Source: Leifsonia sp. 71-9
GTDB lineage: Bacteria > Actinomycetota > Actinomycetes > Actinomycetales > Microbacteriaceae
Direction: 5' to 3'
Assembly (NCBI RefSeq): GCF_001898805.1
Contig: NZ_MKVJ01000017.1
Coordinates: forward strand, 62,004-126,003
DNA: 64,000 bases
Positions 1-8,318 of the stretch are shown in pieces. The translations under genes were made by a program, and so were the position numbers. The notes beneath the pieces were generated by a model. It was not told the origin of the DNA. It made no database searches and worked only from the letters and a program-made list of their open reading frames with translations. The number at the start of each line of letters is the position of its first letter. Position 1 is the stretch's first letter.

Positions 1-37
1 GTGAGGCGCCCGCCTGTCCGGCGTTCGTGCTCCCCGG

Positions 38-1918
38 CTAGTGCTCGACGGTGCCGCTGCGACGGCGGCGCGAGGTCAGCACGAGGCCGGCGAGGGTGAG
101 CAGGGCCCCGAGGCCGAAGAGACCCGCCAGGGCGGTGGATCCCGTCTCGGCCAGCCGGTCGCCGCTCTGCGCCGCGTCGGTCGACGGAACGGGCGATGAC
201 GGCGTTGCGGGAGGTGCGGGAGTCGACGGCGTCGACGGCGGAGTGGGCGTCGTGGGCGCAGCCGCCGGGGCCGTCGTCACCGTCAGGGTCGCGGCCGCCG
301 TGATGGCCTGGTTCCCGGCTCCGGGGCCGGTGAAGACCGCGCGGAACAGGTCCTCGCTCTGCTCGGCCGTCGTCTCCGGAGTGGTGTACGCCGGGTCCGT
401 GGCGCCGGCGATGTCCGTCCACGTGGCGCCGTCGTCGGCACTCGTCTGCCACTGCACCGCGATCGGGGCGCTGCCGTTGGCGGCCGCGGCGAACTCGGCC
501 GCGTCTCCGATGGCGACAGTCGCATCGGCCGGATCCGTCGTGACGGCGACCGGGATGGGCGTGACGATGACCGCCGCCGCGACCGTGGCCGCGGTCCCGA
601 CCGGATCGGTGAAGACGGCCCGGTAGAGGGTCACGCTCTGACCGAGCGCCGTCGGCGGGGTCGTGTAGGTGCCGGTCGTCGCGCCCGCGATGTCGGTCCA
701 GGTGACGGCGTCGGTGCTGGACTGCCACTGGACGGTCATCGGGGACGTCCCGTCGGCGTCGGCGGTGAAGGTGGCGGTCTCGCCCTCGGAGACCGTCTGC
801 CGCACCGGCTGCGTGGTCACGGTCGGCCCGACCGGGACCACCTTGGTCAGGACCGCCGAACCGTAGTTGATGGAGGTTACGAAGGTGCTGTGGGTCGTCG
901 GATCGGTCGCGGTGTAGTAGGCGCCGGTCACGCCGGCCAGGCTCTGGCTGAGCGTCCCGGACCGCGAGTCGATGATCCCGAGCGAGCCGCCGTCGGCGAA
1001 CGGCTGCGTGACGAAGAGGGAGCCGAGGGCGGCGTCCTGCGACTGGTAGTAGGTGCTGCTCAGCGGGACGGACGCGCTCGGTGCGCCTTCGGACGGTCCG
1101 GCTGTGAGGTCCACGACGGGGAACGTCGTGCCGAGCTGGACGGACACGTAGGCGCGCGTGTCGTCGGGGGAGAGGGCGACCTGGTGCGCCGCGCTGAGGC
1201 CGGTCCAGGTGTCCAGGAGGGCGCCGGTGGCGGCGTCGATGACGGAGACGGCGTTGGAGTCGCTCTTCGCGCCGTAGAGGGTGCTGCCGTCGGTGCTGAC
1301 GGTGACGCGTTCGACGTTGGCGATCGGGATGGCGGGGAGCGCGGCGGGTGCTGCCGGGTCGGCGAGGTCGTAGACGTTGACGCCGGTCGTCGAGCCGACG
1401 TAGAGGAGGTCTCCGTCGGGGGAGACGGTGACGCCGACGGGGGCGGTGCCGGCGGGCAGGGTGTCGACCACGGCGCGCGTGTCCGGGTCGATGACGGAGA
1501 GGGAGCCGGCCGAGGCGGTGTCCGTGTACTGGGAGACGTAGACGTATCCCGTGGGGCCGACCGCGATGTTGTACGGCTGGTTCGGGACCGGGACGGTGGC
1601 GACGAGCGAGAGCGAGGCCGCGTCGTAGACCCAGACCGCCGACGAGCGGCGGCCGGCGACGTAGACGAGGCCACGGGCACTGTCGACGGCGACTCCCGCC
1701 GTTTCGGTTCCGGGAGGCGCGACCTGCTGCGCGATGCGGTAGGTCGGGAGCTCCGTGGTGACCGCGGTCGCGCTGCCGACGGGAACGGCCGCGATCGCGA
1801 ACGCGGTCACCGCCGCACCGGCGACGGCGATCCACCGGCCCAGGCGGGAGGCGGCTCCGCGCGCGTGCCGGGTGGAGCGGTGCGGACGTGGGGGCGCTGG
1901 GGTGTTCTTCGGGTTCAC
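38..1918 (-). CDS. LAETG-anchored surface protein with YVTN-type beta-propeller and two Ig-like domains
   Basis: A 626-residue secreted, wall-anchored protein. The N-terminus has a long basic region and a hydrophobic signal segment (about residues 25-52). Residues about 60-350 carry repeated YVTN/NHL-like blades (for example VSPDGDLLYVGS and VSTDGSTLYGA), a beta-propeller fold. Two Ig-like modules of about 90 residues follow, each containing a VQWQ...WTDIAGAT core. Then come a Pro/Thr linker, the sorting motif LAETG, a hydrophobic helix and an RRRR tail. LAxTG is the motif preferred by class E sortases of actinobacteria (family knowledge). The start is GTG with an AAGGA ribosome site eight bases upstream. 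Probable adhesin or ligand-binding surface protein; the ligand is not evident. No sortase gene is adjacent; the only intact-looking sortase in the window lies at 27.2 kb. Confidence 0.9.
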   Translation of the reverse strand: MNPKNTPAPPRPHRSTRHARGAASRLGRWIAVAGAAVTAFAIAAVPVGSATAVTTELPTYRIAQQVAPPGTETAGVAVDSARGLVYVAGRRSSAVWVYDAASLSLVATVPVPNQPYNIAVGPTGYVYVSQYTDTASAGSLSVIDPDTRAVVDTLPAGTAPVGVTVSPDGDLLYVGSTTGVNVYDLADPAAPAALPAIPIANVERVTVSTDGSTLYGAKSDSNAVSVIDAATGALLDTWTGLSAAHQVALSPDDTRAYVSVQLGTTFPVVDLTAGPSEGAPSASVPLSSTYYQSQDAALGSLFVTQPFADGGSLGIIDSRSGTLSQSLAGVTGAYYTATDPTTHSTFVTSINYGSAVLTKVVPVGPTVTTQPVRQTVSEGETATFTADADGTSPMTVQWQSSTDAVTWTDIAGATTGTYTTPPTALGQSVTLYRAVFTDPVGTAATVAAAVIVTPIPVAVTTDPADATVAIGDAAEFAAAANGSAPIAVQWQTSADDGATWTDIAGATDPAYTTPETTAEQSEDLFRAVFTGPGAGNQAITAAATLTVTTAPAAAPTTPTPPSTPSTPAPPATPSSPVPSTDAAQSGDRLAETGSTALAGLFGLGALLTLAGLVLTSRRRRSGTVEH

Positions 1919-2443
1919 GGTTGTTCCTTCGGGATCGATCGGGTTCGAGCCGGCTCAGGTCGTCGGGATGGTGCGGGCGGCCGGGTCGTGAGGGAGCGCG
2001 GGCGGGTTCCTAGTCCGCGCCCGCGCTCTGCTCCGCTGGCGACCCGAACGCCAGCGGAAGCGGCCGAACGTCGCAACCCACGACAGAGAACGGCCCGCGT
2101 CAACAGTGCGGCACAGGGTGGCCTCCGACCGCTGCCGGAACCGTGATCGAGTACCGGCCGACGCCGATTGCCGTAGTCGCAGCCGCGCCATGCAGTGCGA
2201 TTCGGCTGGACATCAGTAACAGAAGCGGGGCGGAAGCGCGCACGCGGAGATACGTAACGTGCCCTACTCACTCACGCAAATCTGCCCGCGAACTACGTCA
2301 ACGCCGCTCGCGTACTGCTGTCCTGGAGAGGCGACTTTTCTGCTCCTCCGTATGGGGAGGGATAGACCGTCCTCCCGGCCGGGATGCCCGAGTGCAGTCA
2401 CCATCGAGCCGGCCGCTTTCGAGGAGGGCGTCGGTGCCCTCCG
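1919..2443. other. Non-coding leader/intergenic region with an 11-bp hairpin
   Basis: No convincing gene. The part nearest 1918 is the leader of the LAETG protein gene on the minus strand. It contains a perfect 11-bp inverted repeat (1994-2004 with 2018-2028, 13-base loop). This could fold in the leader RNA, or be an operator. I could not identify convincing -10/-35 boxes. Confidence 0.5.
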
Positions 2444-2505
2444 GCCGAGGTTCACGACGTGGTGGCTGTTCCGGGCGGAATGAGCGCCACGTCGTGAACC
2501 TCGGC
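2444..2505. repeat. Dispersed palindromic repeat, copy 1
   Basis: Perfect 19-bp inverted repeat: GCCGAGGTTCACGACGTGG at 2444-2462 pairs with 2487-2505, around a 24-base loop that includes GGAATGAGCG. Two diverged copies lie at 63361-63424 and 63923-63986, sharing the stem sequence and the CCGAATGAGCGCAAC part of the loop. The size, inter-genic position and palindromy resemble REP-type elements. Here it sits just past the 3' end of the aldo/keto reductase gene and could also act as a transcription end or RNA stabiliser. Confidence 0.8.
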
Positions 2506-2513
2506 GGCCGGAG

Positions 2514-3539
2514 CTACGCGGCGGCGCGGTCGGCGGTGGGCCGCCGGCGCAGTGCGGCGTCGCCGACCTCCGGACCGCGGTAGACCATGTCCATCGCGCC
2601 GATGCTCTCGCCGGGCGGGACGATCGCGTCGATGCGGTCGAGGATCTCGTCCGACAGGGCGACGTCCACACCGGCCAGGGTGTCCTCGAGCTGCTCCATC
2701 GTGCGGGGTCCGGCAATGGCGGAGGTGACGCCGGGGTGGGCGATGACGAACGCCATCGCGAGGTGCGTGAGCTTCACCCCGACCTCGTCGGAGAGGGCGA
2801 TCAGCTCCTCGACGGCGGCGAGCCGGCGCTCGTCGCGGAAGTGGTGCATCCCGGTGCGGGTCGAGCGGAAGTTGTCGTTCTCCTGGCCCGCGCGGTACCG
2901 GCCGGTCAGGGTGCCGCCGGCGAGCGGGCTGTAGACGAGCGTCCCCATCCCGTACCGCTGGGCCACGGGGAGGATCTCGCGCTCGATCTCGCGGTCGAGG
3001 ATGGAGTAGTTGGGCTGCTCGGTGCGGAACCGCTCGAAGCCGCGGCGCTCCGACATCCACTGGGCTTCGACGATCTCGGAGCCGCGCATGGACGAGCTGC
3101 CGATCGCGCGGACCTTGCCCTGCCGCACCAGGTCGGTGAGCGCCGAGAGCGTCTCGTCGATGTCCGCCTCGGTGTCGGGGCGGTGCAGCTGGTAGAGATC
3201 GATGTGGTCGGTCTGCAGGCGGCGCAGCGACCGCTCGACGGCCTGCATGATCCAGCGGCGGGAGGCGCCGCGGTGGTTGATGTCGTCGTCGACAGGCCCC
3301 CAGAACTTGGTGGCGAGCACGACGTCGTCGCGGCGCCCCTTGAGCGCCTCGCCGACGACCTCCTCCGAGTCGCCGTAGCGGTCGGCGGTGTCGATGAAGT
3401 TGATGCCCGCGTCGAGCGCGCGGTGGATGATGCGGATGCCGTCGGCGCGCTCGGGGTTGCCGAGCGACCCGAGCATCATGGCGCCGAGGGCGTAGGGGGT
3501 GACCTTGATGCCGGTGCGGCCGAGGGTTCGATACTGCAT
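2514..3539 (-). CDS. Aldo/keto reductase
   Basis: A 341-residue member of the aldo/keto reductase superfamily, a cytosolic NADPH-dependent carbonyl reductase with a (beta/alpha)8 barrel. The catalytic tetrad is visible: Asp and Tyr in FIDTADRYGDSE, Lys in VLATKFWG and His in YQLHRPD. The N-terminal MQYRTLGRTGIKVTPYALGAM is typical of the YhdN/AKR11-13-like group. I chose the ATG at 3539 because AGGAG lies just upstream; a longer reading frame to 3635 has no ribosome site and would run through the operator pair. It is divergent from a TetR-family gene, with two operator-like palindromes between them, so it is probably repressed by that regulator. The physiological substrate cannot be read from sequence. 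Confidence 0.93.
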   Translation of the reverse strand: MQYRTLGRTGIKVTPYALGAMMLGSLGNPERADGIRIIHRALDAGINFIDTADRYGDSEEVVGEALKGRRDDVVLATKFWGPVDDDINHRGASRRWIMQAVERSLRRLQTDHIDLYQLHRPDTEADIDETLSALTDLVRQGKVRAIGSSSMRGSEIVEAQWMSERRGFERFRTEQPNYSILDREIEREILPVAQRYGMGTLVYSPLAGGTLTGRYRAGQENDNFRSTRTGMHHFRDERRLAAVEELIALSDEVGVKLTHLAMAFVIAHPGVTSAIAGPRTMEQLEDTLAGVDVALSDEILDRIDAIVPPGESIGAMDMVYRGPEVGDAALRRRPTADRAAA

Positions 3540-3607
3540 GCTGTCTGCTCCTGAACGGATCGAGATCGTGGCACCGGGAGGGTCGGGGTGTCGTATGATC
3601 GGTGAAT

Positions 3608-3656
3608 CGGAACAATGCTCCGGTTGGGAGTCCACTCTAACCGGAACAATGTTCCG
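3608..3656. promoter_or_regulatory. Twin TetR-type operators between the reductase and its regulator
   Basis: Two near-identical 15-bp palindromes: CGGAACAATGTTCCG at 3642-3656 (perfect 7-1-7 dyad) and CGGAACAATGCTCCG at 3608-3622 (one mismatch). Their starts are 34 bp apart, about three helical turns. They lie between the divergent reductase and TetR genes. This is the usual arrangement for a TetR repressor controlling itself and its neighbour. Assignment to this TetR protein is inference. Confidence 0.8.
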
Positions 3657-3709
3657 TTTACAAGACGACTGTACCCGGGCCGCGTCCCGCGCGCCAGAGG
3701 GAGCCCCGC

Positions 3710-4300
3710 ATGACCGACTCCGCCGTCCGCCCCCGGCGGGCCGACGCGCGCCAGAACGTCGCCTCCCTCGTGGAGGCGGCGAAGGCCGTGTTCGCCGAAT
3801 CCGGCGTCGACGCGCCCGTGCGCGCGATCGCCGAGAGGGCCGGCGTCGGCGTCGGCACGCTGTACCGGCACTTCCCGCTGCGCTCCGACCTGATCTCGGC
3901 CGTGTTCCGCCGCGAGATCGACGCGTGCGCCGACGCGGCGACCGAGATCGAGGCCGCCTACCCTCCGGGAGAGGCGCTGGACCGCTGGATCATGCGATAC
4001 ACCCAGTTCGTGGCGACGAAGCGCGGTCTCGCCTCCGCCCTCCACTCGGGCGACCCCGCGTACGAACCGCTCGCGGAGTACTTCTCCACCCACCTCGCTC
4101 CGACGCTCGAGCGGCTGCTCGCGGCGGCGACGGCGTCGGGCGACGTCGTGCAGGAGGTGGAGGCGTCCGAGTTCCTGGGCGCGGTCGCCAACCTGTGCCA
4201 CGGGGGAGGCCCGGCGGGAGGCGCGACCTCGCCGCGCGCGGAGCGGATGGTGCGGTTGCTGCTGGCGGGGCTGCGGGCGCCAGGGGATGGCCTCGGCTAG
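3710..4300 (+). CDS. TetR/AcrR family transcriptional repressor
   Basis: A 196-residue regulator. Residues about 10-60 form the TetR helix-turn-helix domain, with AGVGVGTLYRHFPLRSDLISAV as the recognition helix region (family hallmark G-TLY-HF). The rest is the divergent ligand-binding domain, which contains an RMVRLLLAGLRA C-terminal helix common in TetR proteins annotated as SbtR-like. ATG with AGAGGGA upstream. It is divergent from the aldo/keto reductase, and the twin GGAACA-N-TGTTCC sites lie between them, so autorepression plus repression of the reductase is likely. The inducer is unknown. Confidence 0.9.
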   Translation: MTDSAVRPRRADARQNVASLVEAAKAVFAESGVDAPVRAIAERAGVGVGTLYRHFPLRSDLISAVFRREIDACADAATEIEAAYPPGEALDRWIMRYTQFVATKRGLASALHSGDPAYEPLAEYFSTHLAPTLERLLAAATASGDVVQEVEASEFLGAVANLCHGGGPAGGATSPRAERMVRLLLAGLRAPGDGLG

Positions 4301-4309
4301 CCTCGACCC

Positions 4310-4741
4310 ATGACTTCGGGGGGAGGCAGGGGCGCTGCCGTCGAGCGCCGCTGGAAGGTCGGGGGCGCCCTCGCGCTGCTCGTCCCCCTCGCCGCGCTGG
4401 CGTTCCTGGTCGCCACCGTCGTCAGCGGGCTGCCGGATGCCCCGACGTCCGGCGACGCCCGAGGGGAGGCCGAGGCGGTCCTCCGGGAGGTCGACGCGGC
4501 AGACCTCCGCGCGCTGCGCGAACGCTTCGACAGCCCCTACCCTCCCGGCGCCGACGAGCTCTACGCGAGCTGCCGCGACATCGCGCCAGGCGGCCGGCAG
4601 ATCGAGGTGTCGGGCAGCGCTGACTTCCCCTCGTTCGGCATCACCGTCGTCGGAGCCGCGCGCCAGGACCCCGGAGAGCACATGAGCTGCTCATTCAGCC
4701 TCCTCCGGAAGGACCGCCACTGGGTCGTCAGGGTGCGGTGA
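4310..4741 (+). CDS. Small single-pass membrane protein, unknown function
   Basis: 143 residues, no family recognised. A basic N-terminus is followed by one hydrophobic helix (about residues 17-40: GGALALLVPLAALAFLVATV) and then an extracytoplasmic domain of about 100 residues. That domain has two Cys (YASCRDI and HMSCSF), which could form a disulfide. It starts nine bases after the TetR gene and may be cotranscribed with it. It converges on the TmrB-like gene with a nine-base gap. Confidence 0.7.
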   Translation: MTSGGGRGAAVERRWKVGGALALLVPLAALAFLVATVVSGLPDAPTSGDARGEAEAVLREVDAADLRALRERFDSPYPPGADELYASCRDIAPGGRQIEVSGSADFPSFGITVVGAARQDPGEHMSCSFSLLRKDRHWVVRVR

Positions 4742-4750
4742 GGGCTGCCG

Positions 4751-5359
4751 TCAGAGGCCGCGGACGTGCTGCAGGCCGACCCGGATGCGGCGCAGCTGGA
4801 AGCGCCACGGGCTCAACCGCGGAGCCGTGAGGGACAGCCCGGCGTGGTCGGCCATCCACTCCACCACCTCGTCGGTCGTGCGGTGATCGGTGTGCACGTG
4901 CGTGGCGTAGCGGTCGCCGGCGAGAGCGGCGACGCAGCGGTCGATCTGCTGCACGGCCCAGGTCTCGCGGCGCAGCCCGGTGCGCAGGAAGCCGATCCGG
5001 GTGCTCAACCGCCTGCGCAGGGTCGCGGGGGAGGCGAGCAGCGCGTAGTGCCGCACATCCACTCCCCGCGAGCGCAGCCCGCCGATGATCTCGTCGAAGT
5101 AGTCGTCGCGGACGATCGTCATCGGCACGAGCACCGGCCCGGGATGTGCGGCCTCCGCCTGCTGCAGGGTGTCGACGACGGCGGAGCGCCACTGGGGGAG
5201 GTCCTGGAAGTCGGGCCGCGCCTCCACCGGAAGCGTGCGCTGCAGCGCGAAGCCGAGCAGTTCCGGGTCGGCGACATGCGAGCCCGCGAGTCGTCGTCGG
5301 AGCTCGAAGGCGGTGTGGGTCTTGCCGGCACCGAAGGCGCCGTTGATCCAGATCAGCAC
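4751..5359 (-). CDS. TmrB-like P-loop ATPase
   Basis: 202 residues. It opens with MLIWINGAFGAGKTHTAFEL, which closely follows the start of Bacillus TmrB, the tunicamycin-resistance ATP-binding protein. The Walker A motif GAFGAGKT spans residues 7-14. Downstream features fit the AAA_33/kinase-like fold (VLVPMTIVRDDYFDEII, then the arginine-rich helix SPATLRRRLSTR). The length matches the family. In the host cell it may bind a hydrophobic antibiotic or act as a small-molecule kinase; tunicamycin resistance is only a family-level possibility. It lies 26 bases beyond the MHS transporter on the same strand, so it may be the last gene of that transcript. Confidence 0.8.
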   Translation of the reverse strand: MLIWINGAFGAGKTHTAFELRRRLAGSHVADPELLGFALQRTLPVEARPDFQDLPQWRSAVVDTLQQAEAAHPGPVLVPMTIVRDDYFDEIIGGLRSRGVDVRHYALLASPATLRRRLSTRIGFLRTGLRRETWAVQQIDRCVAALAGDRYATHVHTDHRTTDEVVEWMADHAGLSLTAPRLSPWRFQLRRIRVGLQHVRGL

Positions 5360-5385
5360 GATCCGAGCCTACGGCGCCCCCGATG

Positions 5386-6720
5386 TCATCGAGCGAGTGA
5401 CTTCTCCTCGGCGACGAGGGCGTTGATGCGCGCACGCTCGGCGCGACCGTAGGTCTCCCGGGTGACGAGGATCGCGACGAGTCCCACGATGGCCGCGCTC
5501 AGGTACAGCAGGGAGGCGCCCGCCCAGCCGATCCATCCCACCAGCGCCGCGGCGAGGAGCGGGGCGAAGCCGCCGAGCGCGGCCGCGATCTGGTACCCGA
5601 GCGAGGCGCCCGAGGTGCGGGTCGACGTGCCGAACTGCTCGGTGAGCAGGGAGCCCTGGTTGCCGGTGAGGGTGGCGTGGATGAAGCCGATCCCGAAGAC
5701 GAAGACCGCGACCACCAGGGCAGGAGTGCCGTCCTGGGTGAGGAGGTACATCGGGAAGGCGAACAGGATGGCGGCGATGCACGCGCCGATGTACAACGGT
5801 CTGCGGCCGACCCGGTCTGTCAGCGCGCCCGCGACGAAGGTCGTGAAGATCGCGAGGATGCTCGCGGCCGTGATCGCGCCGAGGGCGGTGGGCCGGATGT
5901 CGGGGAAGCGCTCGGTGAGGTAGTTCAGCAGGTACGTGGCGGTGGAGTAGTACGCGAACGACTCGACGATCCGCAGGCCGATGACCCGGAGGATGCTCCG
6001 CCAGTCGCGGCGGATGGTGGTCAGGAACGGGTTCTTCTCGATCCGTCCCTCGGCCTTCGCCTCGACGAACTCGGGGGATTCCGACAGGCGCGAGCGCACG
6101 ATGAGAGCGACGACGACCAGGACGGCGCTGAGCAGGAACGGGACGCGCCAGCGCCAGTCGCCCTCGAGGTTCGCGCACAGCAGGAACATCCCGCTGGCGA
6201 GGGCGATCCCGAGAGGGTTGCCGGACTGCGGGATGGCGGCGTACATTCCCCGCCGGTTCCACGGTGCGTGCTCGTAGGCCATCGTGATGGCGCCGCCCCA
6301 CTCGGCGCCGAACGCGAGGCCTTGGATCATCCGGATGATCACGAGAAGGATCGGCGCCAGGATGCCGACGGTCGCGTAGGTGGGCAGCAGCCCGATCACG
6401 AAGGTCGCGCCGCCCATCACGAGCATCGCCCCGACGAGCACGGGCTTGCGGCCGAACCGGTCGGCGAGGTAGCCGCCGACGGCTCCGCCGAGAGGGCGCA
6501 TCAGGAAGCCGACCGCGAGGGTGGCGAACGAGAGCAGGGTTCCCACGAACCGGTCGCTCTCGGGGAAGAAGACGGCGCTGAAGTAGAGGGCGGACGCGGT
6601 GCCGTAGGCGATGAAGTCGTAGTTCTCCACGCTGGTGCCGAGTGCCGCGGCGATGGCGGTCTTGTTGCGGTCTTTCGACCCCAGCGCAGAGGTCTGCGCG
6701 GCCGTCGTCGTGCTTGTCAC
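5386..6720 (-). CDS. MFS transporter, metabolite:H+ symporter (MHS) family
   Basis: 444 residues with 12 predicted membrane spans. The MFS signature loop after TM2 is DRFGRKPVLVGAM, repeated in degenerate form in the second half as DRVGRRPLYIGA. The N-terminal AAALGTSVENYDFIAYGTASALYFSAVFFPE is characteristic of the MHS group (ShiA/ProP/KgtP-like), whose members import organic acids, osmolytes or polyols with protons. It follows the RpiB-type isomerase by about 40 bases on the same strand, so it is probably the uptake step of the LacI-controlled sugar or sugar-acid cassette. The substrate cannot be assigned by sequence alone. Confidence 0.9.
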   Translation of the reverse strand: MTSTTTAAQTSALGSKDRNKTAIAAALGTSVENYDFIAYGTASALYFSAVFFPESDRFVGTLLSFATLAVGFLMRPLGGAVGGYLADRFGRKPVLVGAMLVMGGATFVIGLLPTYATVGILAPILLVIIRMIQGLAFGAEWGGAITMAYEHAPWNRRGMYAAIPQSGNPLGIALASGMFLLCANLEGDWRWRVPFLLSAVLVVVALIVRSRLSESPEFVEAKAEGRIEKNPFLTTIRRDWRSILRVIGLRIVESFAYYSTATYLLNYLTERFPDIRPTALGAITAASILAIFTTFVAGALTDRVGRRPLYIGACIAAILFAFPMYLLTQDGTPALVVAVFVFGIGFIHATLTGNQGSLLTEQFGTSTRTSGASLGYQIAAALGGFAPLLAAALVGWIGWAGASLLYLSAAIVGLVAILVTRETYGRAERARINALVAEEKSLAR

Positions 6721-6763
6721 GGATGGATCTCCTTTGATCGGGAACGGGGGTGTTCGGGGGCGG

Positions 6764-7240
6764 TCAGATGAGGGTGAGGGGGAGGGGCGTCGCGGTCGCG
6801 AGTTCGTCGAGAGCGTTCAGCTTGGCGACTCTGCGCCGCGTGTCCTCGTCGTCGTCGAAGGTCGCTGCGAGGAAGGCGGCGACGATGTCGTCGATGAAGG
6901 CCGGCGGGACGAGCCACGCACCGAGCGCGATGACGTTGGCGTCGTCGTGCTCGACCGCCTGGTGCGCCGAGTAGGACTCGTTGGCGAGACCGCACCGGAT
7001 GCCGGGGATCTTGTTGGCGGCCATGATGGCGCCCGCGCCGGTGCCGCAGACCAGCACGGCGCGGTCGGCGCGGCCGTCGAGCACCGGGGTGCAGGTGGCC
7101 AGGGTGATGTCGGGGAAGTCGACCGGGTCGGTGCTGTGGGTTCCGCGGTCGATGACCGTGTGCCCGAGCGCGGTGATGGCGTCGATCACGCGCTGCTTGA
7201 TGGGGAATCCGGCGTGGTCGGCCCCGACGGCGACTCTCAA
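6764..7240 (-). CDS. RpiB/LacAB-type sugar-phosphate isomerase
   Basis: 158 residues. VAVGADHAGFPIKQRVI at the N-terminus and VLVCGTGAGAIMAANKIPGIRCG identify the RpiB/LacA/LacB family; the Cys of VCGTGAG is the catalytic base of RpiB. The start is TTG at 7240, overlapping the upstream kinase stop as TTGA, with AAAGGA upstream, so translation is coupled. Members convert ribose 5-phosphate to ribulose 5-phosphate, or isomerise allose, galactose or erythrulose phosphates. Coupling to a PfkB kinase and an MHS importer suggests a pentose or tetritol pathway rather than housekeeping ribose isomerisation. Confidence 0.9.
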   Translation of the reverse strand: MRVAVGADHAGFPIKQRVIDAITALGHTVIDRGTHSTDPVDFPDITLATCTPVLDGRADRAVLVCGTGAGAIMAANKIPGIRCGLANESYSAHQAVEHDDANVIALGAWLVPPAFIDDIVAAFLAATFDDDEDTRRRVAKLNALDELATATPLPLTLI

Positions 7241-8229
7241 GCGGGTGTCCTTTCGGCGAGCCGGGCGAGCAGGGGCTCGACCTCGGCGATGGGCGGGATG
7301 GAGGAGGATGCGCCTGCGCGCGTGACGGTCAGTGAGCCGGCGGCGCCGGCGAGGGTCAGACGTTCGGCGAGGGGGAGGTGGGGGTGCGCCGCGAGGTAGC
7401 CCACGACGGTGTCGCCCGCGGCCGTCGTGTCGACGGCCTGGACTTCCGGGGCGCTCACCGATCCTGAGCTGTCGCCGTCGACGTAGAGGGCCCCGGCCGC
7501 GCCCAGCGTGCAGACGGCGGCGAGGGGCCTCCCGGAGGACTCGGCCAGGGCAGAGGCGGTCCGGGCGAGCAGCGCGGCTCGCCCGTCGGCGCCGGAGTCT
7601 CGCCCGACACCGAGAAGGGAGGCCAATTGCTCGAGTTCCCGTTCGTTGACGACGAGCAGGTCGATGTCGTGGACGATGTCGTCGGCGGTCGCGGGAGCCG
7701 GCGCGGCGTTCCAGATGACCGTCGCTCCCGCCGCGCGGGCCAGGCGTGCGGCGGCGCGGTTCGCCACGGATGGCACCTCGTTCTGCAGCACGAGCACGTC
7801 GCCGGGGCGGAGGGTGCCGGGGAGGGCGAACGCGTCGGCGGCCGCGGTCGCGTCGACGAGGCCGTTCGCGCCGGGAAGCACGATGATGGCGTTCTCCCCG
7901 CGTTCGTCGACGGCGACGACGGCGCGGCCCGTGGAGGCGCCCGGCCGGGTGCAGACGGAGGCGGTGTCCACGTCGCGGTCGGCCAGCGCGCGCAGGACCG
8001 CCGCCCCCTCCGCATCGTCGCCCACGAGGCCCGCCATCCGTGCACGGGCTCCCGCCGCTGCCGCGGCGATCGCCTGGTTGGCACCCTTGCCGCCCGGGGA
8101 GGACTGCGCCGAGTGCGCGAGCACCGTCTCGCCCGGGGCGGGCAGCGCGGCCATCCGGTAGCTGGTGTCCGTGTTGATGCTGCCGAACACGAAGACGGCC
8201 GCCGTGGCATCCCTCTCGCCGACCCGCAT
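7237..8229 (-). CDS. PfkB-family carbohydrate kinase (ribokinase-like)
   Basis: 330 residues from the ATG at 8229, which lies just inside the operator. PfkB motifs are present: N-terminal GSINTDTSYRM, the first signature SPGGKGANQAIAAA, and the second AVDTTAAGDTVVGYLA, with the catalytic base Asp in TTAAGD. The second signature has TTAAGD rather than the common TGAGD, a modest variation. It phosphorylates a sugar, probably a pentose, using ATP. It is the first structural gene of the LacI cassette and is translationally coupled to the isomerase (TTGA overlap). Confidence 0.9.
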   Translation of the reverse strand: MRVGERDATAAVFVFGSINTDTSYRMAALPAPGETVLAHSAQSSPGGKGANQAIAAAAAGARARMAGLVGDDAEGAAVLRALADRDVDTASVCTRPGASTGRAVVAVDERGENAIIVLPGANGLVDATAAADAFALPGTLRPGDVLVLQNEVPSVANRAAARLARAAGATVIWNAAPAPATADDIVHDIDLLVVNERELEQLASLLGVGRDSGADGRAALLARTASALAESSGRPLAAVCTLGAAGALYVDGDSSGSVSAPEVQAVDTTAAGDTVVGYLAAHPHLPLAERLTLAGAAGSLTVTRAGASSSIPPIAEVEPLLARLAERTPA

Positions 8230-8246
8230 GCGCACCTCCGTGTGAA

Positions 8247-8269
8247 CGTTTCCATGGAAACGATTCCAT
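8247..8269. promoter_or_regulatory. LacI-type operators in front of the kinase gene
   Basis: Two overlapping dyads lie immediately upstream of the kinase start: the perfect 16-bp palindrome CGTTTCCATGGAAACG (8247-8262) and ATGGAAACGATTCCAT (8254-8269), with a central CG as in classical LacI/GalR operators. A related site is upstream of the lacI-type gene (9321-9331). Likely the main repression site of the catabolic operon. Confidence 0.8.
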
Positions 8270-8318
8270 GACTGACGGTGACAATGATGCCCCACGATCC
8301 CCGGCAGCGCAAACCCGG

